A model generated the notes under the pieces. The model was not told the DNA's origin, searched no databases, and saw only the letters and a program-made list of their open reading frames with translations. The translations under genes and the position numbers were made by a program. 20,241 bases of DNA from Coemansia sp. RSA 922 (taxonomy: Eukaryota; Kickxellomycota; Kickxellomycetes; Kickxellales; Kickxellaceae): NCBI GenBank assembly GCA_027577415.1, contig JANBQS010000354.1, positions 1-20,241 of the forward strand, given 5' to 3'. Below, one piece after another: positions 15,980-20,241 of this stretch; positions within the stretch are counted from its first letter, which is position 1; each line of letters starts with the position of its first letter.

Positions 15980-18388
15980 CTACAGCCTTGTCGCCTTGTA
16001 AAGACTGGCGTACATGTTGACACGATCGAGAGGCTTCATAGAGTTTGGCTGCCGAATATCTAAGGCCTCAACAATAAACCCGTGTTTTTCAAAGACATCA
16101 ATGTACCAGGGAATGCGAGCAGCACTGCGCCAAAGCACAAACCCAGTTTTCTTCACGACTCGCGCCAATGCCACTACCTCGCTATCGGCATCCTCGGGCG
16201 AGAACCAGTCCATATGGTCCATGATTACTGCCTTGGTAAGCTCGCCATCCCGCATGCCGCCAAGTGTGTCCAAAAGCGTGGCCGTGTGCAAGTGAAAAGT
16301 GGGGCGTACAGAAGCTGAATCATTGCCTACGGTATGCTGCAAGCGCGCAAACCCATCCTTAGTCAAGTAGTCGGGGCAGCAGTCTGGCGAGTATTGGCGG
16401 GCAAACAGCAGGTGGTAAAAATAGTTGCTCTTTGCGCATGATGTCGAGTGGAAGACAGGATCTAACGTGTCGCGAACGTACTGTGACATTGAGCCCTCGC
16501 TGCGCAGCATGTTCCACTGGTTGATAGGAACGCCCATGAACTGCCACATTGCCACCGGGTTGTCTAGCATACGAATGGCAATGTTGCTGAAAATACAGCC
16601 GCGGATCTTGTCTCGCCAAAGCGCAGCTTGCTTGGCTAGCGAGGATGTAACCACTAGCTGTTGAGTAGCTCGATGAATGCCAAACAGCTTGGTAATAACG
16701 CGAAGGCAGCGAAGTGCCATTCCTGAATAGCCAGTGGTATATAGGTTGCGGTGGCTCAGGTCGCCCAGTACCATGTCGGCCAATGCACTCTTTCGGGGAG
16801 CAAATGCGTGTACGTTTTGGCGCCAATACTGGTATGCTGGTGATGATAGCTCGGCTGACAGAGTAGAATCCAGCGTACGTGCGAAATCGGGCAAGCTGCC
16901 CAGTCCAAACAAGCGCCAGAATGTGTCGTAGTCGAGCGAGCGCAAGGCGGCTAGTTTGAGTTCGAGCAAGTGGTTTTGGCATGGATTCATGTCGACGCAG
17001 TGGATTTTGAGTCCGCTCTGATGTGCGGCGTAGGCCAGAGCATTGTCGCCAGCAGAGGTAATAACCATGAGACTGTCGCCAGGACGCAGATCCAAAACCT
17101 CAAGATCGCGCTGCGGGTCCTCCCAAGTAAACCCGTAAATGTAAGTACTAAACTGTGCGTGCTCGGGCTTGGTAGGCTGGTATGGCAGGCGGGTCCAACC
17201 CCGGGAAGAGCTGGCTGCCCTTGGCGCATTGGACGATAGCAGTGTGGATAGAGCCGAGGGGCCAAGGTTGATATCAGACTTGTAAGCAATAGTCGAGCGA
17301 CTCCTTTGCATCTGCTTTGGAATGGGCGATGGCGTGGCGTAGTCTGGCGAGACGACTGGCGGCAAGTCAGGAGAAGACGGCGGGCTGGCGCCAGTCATTG
17401 CATAAGTAGAGTGGGTGCTGACGGGCCCGACCAGCTGAAGCGGTGCGCTTTCAACGGCGCTGGTAGGCTGTCCAAGCCATACGTAGTATGGCATCTGGAT
17501 CAAATAGGGAACAATAAAGTGGTTGCGGCAGTTCAGCGCCTTGTGTGTAGCAAACTTGTGCTCTAGATAGTTGCGACGACAAGGGTGAAGATAGACGTGG
17601 TCAAACTCAAACCAGTGCTGCCAAAAGACACGCGTAAACCAATTGCACTGGTAGCCCAAAACGCCGGCCTTTTCAGCATCTCGATGTCCACTAGGGCCGG
17701 CGGCGCCCGAGACGTAAAAGTCGGCAACGCCAATAAACCCGGTTTGAGGATTGAGCAGCGAGGCGATTCGGTCGACGACTGGGTAAAAGTCCTCTATCAT
17801 GGATAGCGAGTACGACATAGTGACGAGGTCGATCTGCCCGCGGTCTTGACCGGCTAGCTCGGGGAGCACAAAGCTGAGGGCGTCCTGGCAAATGACTTTG
17901 ACGTTCTTCCACCCTTTGGCTTGGAACCGCTGCTCTGCTACTTTGCACAATGGCCGGCATAGATCGACGAGGTACACTTGCTCAAAGTTGGATAAGCCGT
18001 AGAGCAAGTCCATCTGTTCAATGTTCCAGCCTGTGCCGCCGCCAAGGTCAATCCAAGTAGGCTTGGCACCGTTATTGCTACGTTTCTTTAGTTCAGCTGC
18101 ACACAAACGTAGCATGGTTTTCCTGCCGCGCAGTAATCCGCCCCGCGTCGAGTCGTAAACGGCGGCTTGGCCCTCGTAGAACGCATCCAATCGACCTTGC
18201 TGGCTAGAGTGACGCCCCAATGGTTTAAGAAAGCAATTATAGGCAAATTGGAGCATGGCACGGAGTCGCGCGTAACCCAGGGTCAAGAATAGAGAAACCG
18301 CAACTATTAGTATTACATATAGAAGCACATTGCCTCTAGTGGGAGCTCCGTCCACGTCAGAGCTCACGCTCGGCGAGATTGGATTCAT
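15980..18388 (-). CDS. BTA1: BTA1, betaine lipid (DGTS) synthase, BtaB-BtaA fusion
   Basis: The ATG at 18388-18386 gives 802 residues. Residues 21-40 form one membrane anchor. Residues about 65-285 are a class I SAM-dependent methyltransferase (motif I DLGGGTG at 114-120, acidic strand end VDLCRP), the BtaB half that trimethylates the head group. A Pro/Ser-rich linker follows at about 310-400. Residues about 410-802 are the DUF3419/BtaA half, which moves the 3-amino-3-carboxypropyl group of SAM onto diacylglycerol; visible marks are YIYGFTWEDPQRD, ITSAGDNAL, HCVDMNPCQNHLLELK and DHMDWF (724-729). The methyltransferase-first order is the fungal one, opposite to that of Chlamydomonas. The enzyme makes DGTS, a phosphorus-free substitute for phosphatidylcholine, in the ER, often induced by phosphate starvation. 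The frame is open upstream for 21 further codons without an ATG. Confidence 0.95.
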   Translation of the reverse strand: MNPISPSVSSDVDGAPTRGNVLLYVILIVAVSLFLTLGYARLRAMLQFAYNCFLKPLGRHSSQQGRLDAFYEGQAAVYDSTRGGLLRGRKTMLRLCAAELKKRSNNGAKPTWIDLGGGTGWNIEQMDLLYGLSNFEQVYLVDLCRPLCKVAEQRFQAKGWKNVKVICQDALSFVLPELAGQDRGQIDLVTMSYSLSMIEDFYPVVDRIASLLNPQTGFIGVADFYVSGAAGPSGHRDAEKAGVLGYQCNWFTRVFWQHWFEFDHVYLHPCRRNYLEHKFATHKALNCRNHFIVPYLIQMPYYVWLGQPTSAVESAPLQLVGPVSTHSTYAMTGASPPSSPDLPPVVSPDYATPSPIPKQMQRSRSTIAYKSDINLGPSALSTLLSSNAPRAASSSRGWTRLPYQPTKPEHAQFSTYIYGFTWEDPQRDLEVLDLRPGDSLMVITSAGDNALAYAAHQSGLKIHCVDMNPCQNHLLELKLAALRSLDYDTFWRLFGLGSLPDFARTLDSTLSAELSSPAYQYWRQNVHAFAPRKSALADMVLGDLSHRNLYTTGYSGMALRCLRVITKLFGIHRATQQLVVTSSLAKQAALWRDKIRGCIFSNIAIRMLDNPVAMWQFMGVPINQWNMLRSEGSMSQYVRDTLDPVFHSTSCAKSNYFYHLLFARQYSPDCCPDYLTKDGFARLQHTVGNDSASVRPTFHLHTATLLDTLGGMRDGELTKAVIMDHMDWFSPEDADSEVVALARVVKKTGFVLWRSAARIPWYIDVFEKHGFIVEALDIRQPNSMKPLDRVNMYASLYKATRL

Positions 18389-18963
18389 AATGGTGTCAAA
18401 GCAAAAATATAAAAAGCAGAATATAAAGAGCAAGAGAAATAAAAGCGACAAAAAGGGTGGTAGAGTGGATAGTTAATAGGTGGTTGGAACAGATGTGTAA
18501 AAAGTAGAAAAAAGGGCGATTACTGCTTTATATCTAGCTTTTTCTTACTCGGAAAAAGAACCTACGCGTCTCGCCTCCCTCTCCGCCCTCCTCCAAGTCG
18601 TCGTTCTTTTTTTGATGGCGGTTAGCCATGCATATGGCAATTTTCCTCAATAAAGAGTGAATGTGCGGTCGTCTACTGTGCTCATCTGCAAAAGAAAACG
18701 AGCACTCGGCGCATTACTTTTTCTTGTGTCTTTGAGAGAACTTTTTGTGGTTTTTTGATCGGCATTTTTTTGTAAAAGAAAGCCAATCTATGCACTAGGC
18801 AAACAATTAGAAGCATAGAGTGTAAGAAGCGCACATGTACAAAAGGTATGGTCGCCCTGAGCTCCTGTAACTCGCCACATGTTCATTTTAAATTTTCCCT
18901 TGAAAAGATGAGAAGGGGGAGAGATCCACTAAATCTAAAACGTGGGTCAATAAACACATTCAT
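18389..18963. other. BTA1 promoter and flanking non-coding sequence
   Basis: This holds the BTA1 leader and TATA box, then A/T-rich sequence with homopolymer runs. A plus-strand frame from 18848 overlaps other frames and has no recognisable domain. No obvious regulator site such as a Pho4 CACGTGGG was seen upstream of BTA1. Confidence 0.5.
18526..18533 (-). promoter_or_regulatory. BTA1: TATA box of BTA1
   Basis: Read on the minus strand the sequence is ATATAAAG, about 140 bp before the BTA1 ATG at 18388. It is the best TATA match in this flank and has the same spacing as other genes of the window. Confidence 0.5.
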
Positions 18964-19535
18964 ATGTCGTGTGGATGGGGCACGTGTATTTGTCTATTCG
19001 AATGCATGCAATCGACTTCTACCCGCGAATTATTCAGACATGGGAACGACAGACTTTTCTACATTCAAGGACTGGACAATCGCCGTCTCATTTTTTTTTC
19101 GAGTTCATTAAAGCCTTTTTGCCGTCCAACATCGTTGCCCATGTGCCAGGGTGATTTGCAATTCCGCATCATAGACAAGGTCACTTATACGAACCAATCA
19201 CAAGCACTTTGCCAAGCCATCGTGCGCACTTTGTGATTGCTGGTGGGAACTGGTCTATAGATCAGATTAGCAATCTATCAACGGAGCCGTTTCATATAAC
19301 TCGGTATTCATTCTGCGTATTCGCCTGAATGGACACATTACCCCCCTTGTATCAATAGCTAATTGTGAATGTATCAAAGGTACACCATTTGAACAAATAA
19401 AAAGGCGTTGATGGCGTAGATGACAATACATGCCACTTCTTTACGCAAGCTAATGGAGACGAGACATATGCAGAAATCCGCCTAAAAGTGGCACAGGGAC
19501 GTTTGGGTCAAGCTATTGCAACGGATAACGACTAG
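18964..19535 (+). pseudogene. Possible decayed or intron-split gene of unknown function
   Basis: Short protein-like segments follow one another in changing frames. One ends QSQALCQAI before 19222; one runs at 19271-19379 with FILRIRLNGHITPLVSIANC; one runs at 19420-19535 with CHFFTQANGDETYAEIRLKV and ends at a TAG. The last two join in frame if a 40-nt GTACAC-GTAG intron (19380-19419) is removed, and the first joins the second across a 49-nt GTGCGC-TTAG intron (19222-19270). The ATG-started model would encode about 160 residues. The donors are weak, no clear branch sites are visible, and the first 60 residues look non-coding. It is therefore either a degenerate relic or a fortuitous set of frames. 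No family recognised. Confidence 0.22.
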
Positions 19536-20241
19536 AATGTTCTTGTGGCGCTGATTACATTATGTGGACATGGACCACTTGGGGGATAGGAAAGCCACAT
19601 ATAAAAAACTTGGTGGCGCTTATGCCTAACAATGAAGTTATGCAATTGATTCAATAATTTTGTTTTGAACTGTTTTTTCTGGGCCTCAGTTATGTTACTC
19701 ACTCCAAATTGGGAATGGAAAGGGGGTGAGAGGCTTTGATATTACATTGTGTAGGAATCTGTCACTGGTATTTTTAGCTCTCGAGTTTTTTTCCCCCCCC
19801 CCCATTTTTTTTCTTCTTTCTCCCCCGCCCATTTTTTCCCTGATGGGTTTTAAAAACAAATATATCATTAAACACTGCTTGACAAAAACAAGCTACCCAG
19901 GTATCTAGCTCATAAAAGGGGCTTATTTCTAAAGAAAGCTCCTGGGAAGAAAAGTGGGAGGGGGAGGGGAGATACCATACAACAGAAAAAGAGGCGGCTG
20001 AATATATTGTACTCAACGTGGCTTTTTTTTCTTCTCATTTTTCCAATAATTGATTGTTTTTTATAACGACTTGGAAAAGTGTCAGTCTTTGAACAAGGAA
20101 AAGAACGAGAACACGGTTCTATTTGTATTCAGTCTAGAATATCTCTAGCCAAGGAAAGAGAGAGAAAAGAATGACAATTTGCTGTTATTTTGTATGTGTT
20201 CAAGATAACGCTGTACCCGTAAACATAATAAGGGCACTTAC
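19536..20241. other. Non-coding right end, with homopolymer tracts
   Basis: No credible gene is visible. A pyrimidine-rich stretch at about 19784-19838 contains a run of 11 C residues (19793-19803) and several T runs. A purine-rich stretch with G runs lies at about 19937-19972. The final six bases, read on the minus strand, are GTAAGT, a perfect 5' splice-site consensus at the window edge. Confidence 0.5.

Noticed and set aside
19774..20016. Minus-strand 80-codon frame
   Set aside because: It begins at TTG and its C-terminal half is Lys/Gly low complexity generated by the homopolymer tracts.
1..20241. tRNA, rRNA, CRISPR array, insertion sequence with intact ends, or biosynthetic cluster
   Set aside because: Reading both strands I found no tRNA B-box context, no spaced direct repeats and no flanking terminal repeats, and the genes share no pathway.

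Overview
The window reads as an ordinary nuclear chromosome segment of a fungus, most likely an early-diverging zoosporic-to-filamentous lineage of the Kickxellomycotina (Coemansia-like) type. This placement is inferred from several things: mostly intron-poor genes with a few short spliceosomal introns (CTAAC-type branch sites), TATA boxes about 100-170 bp upstream of start codons, a fungal-order BTA1 betaine-lipid synthase, a divergent F-box/leucine-rich protein, a DUF4246 protein and small secreted proteins. There are no bacterial, plasmid, CRISPR, tRNA or rRNA features. Genes lie singly on both strands; there are no operons.

Layout. (1) 1-305 (-): the 5' end of a gene running off the left edge. 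781-1509 (+): an uncharacterised protein with a mitochondrial-type N-terminus and one late membrane segment. 1620-about 2465 (-): a probable multi-exon gene of unknown function, only its last two exons convincingly modelled. (2) 2819-3528 (+): the SNARE YKT6, two exons split by a 104-nt intron. 3663-6806 (+): a large, G+C-rich membrane/coiled-coil gene that resembles the acrB ubiquitination-network family. (3) 7020-7508 (+): a secreted, probably GPI-anchored cysteine-rich protein. 8030-9268 (+): an ABHD1/3-EHT1-type alpha/beta hydrolase, tail to tail with 9301-11181 (-), a DUF4246 protein whose presumed metal-site residues are substituted. (4) 11182-12465: gene-poor, with a decayed PIF/Harbinger-like transposase fragment. 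12466-12783 (+): a small secreted beta/gamma-crystallin-like protein. 13020-14648 (+): an F-box-like/LRR-like protein. (5) 15188-15556 (+): an open frame of 122 sense codons with no methionine behind a good TATA box, probably a frameshifted gene. 15980-18388 (-): BTA1. 18389-20241: mostly non-coding, with possible coding relics around 18964-19535.

Functionally the genes are unrelated: membrane fusion (YKT6), lipid metabolism (BTA1, ester hydrolase), cell-surface or secreted proteins, and lineage-specific or unknown proteins. I do not see a defence island, biosynthetic cluster or other coherent new system. The items most worth a second look are the DUF4246 active-site substitutions, the methionine-less frame, the transposase relic, the split minus-strand gene next to YKT6, and the paired E-box palindrome in the divergent YKT6 promoter.
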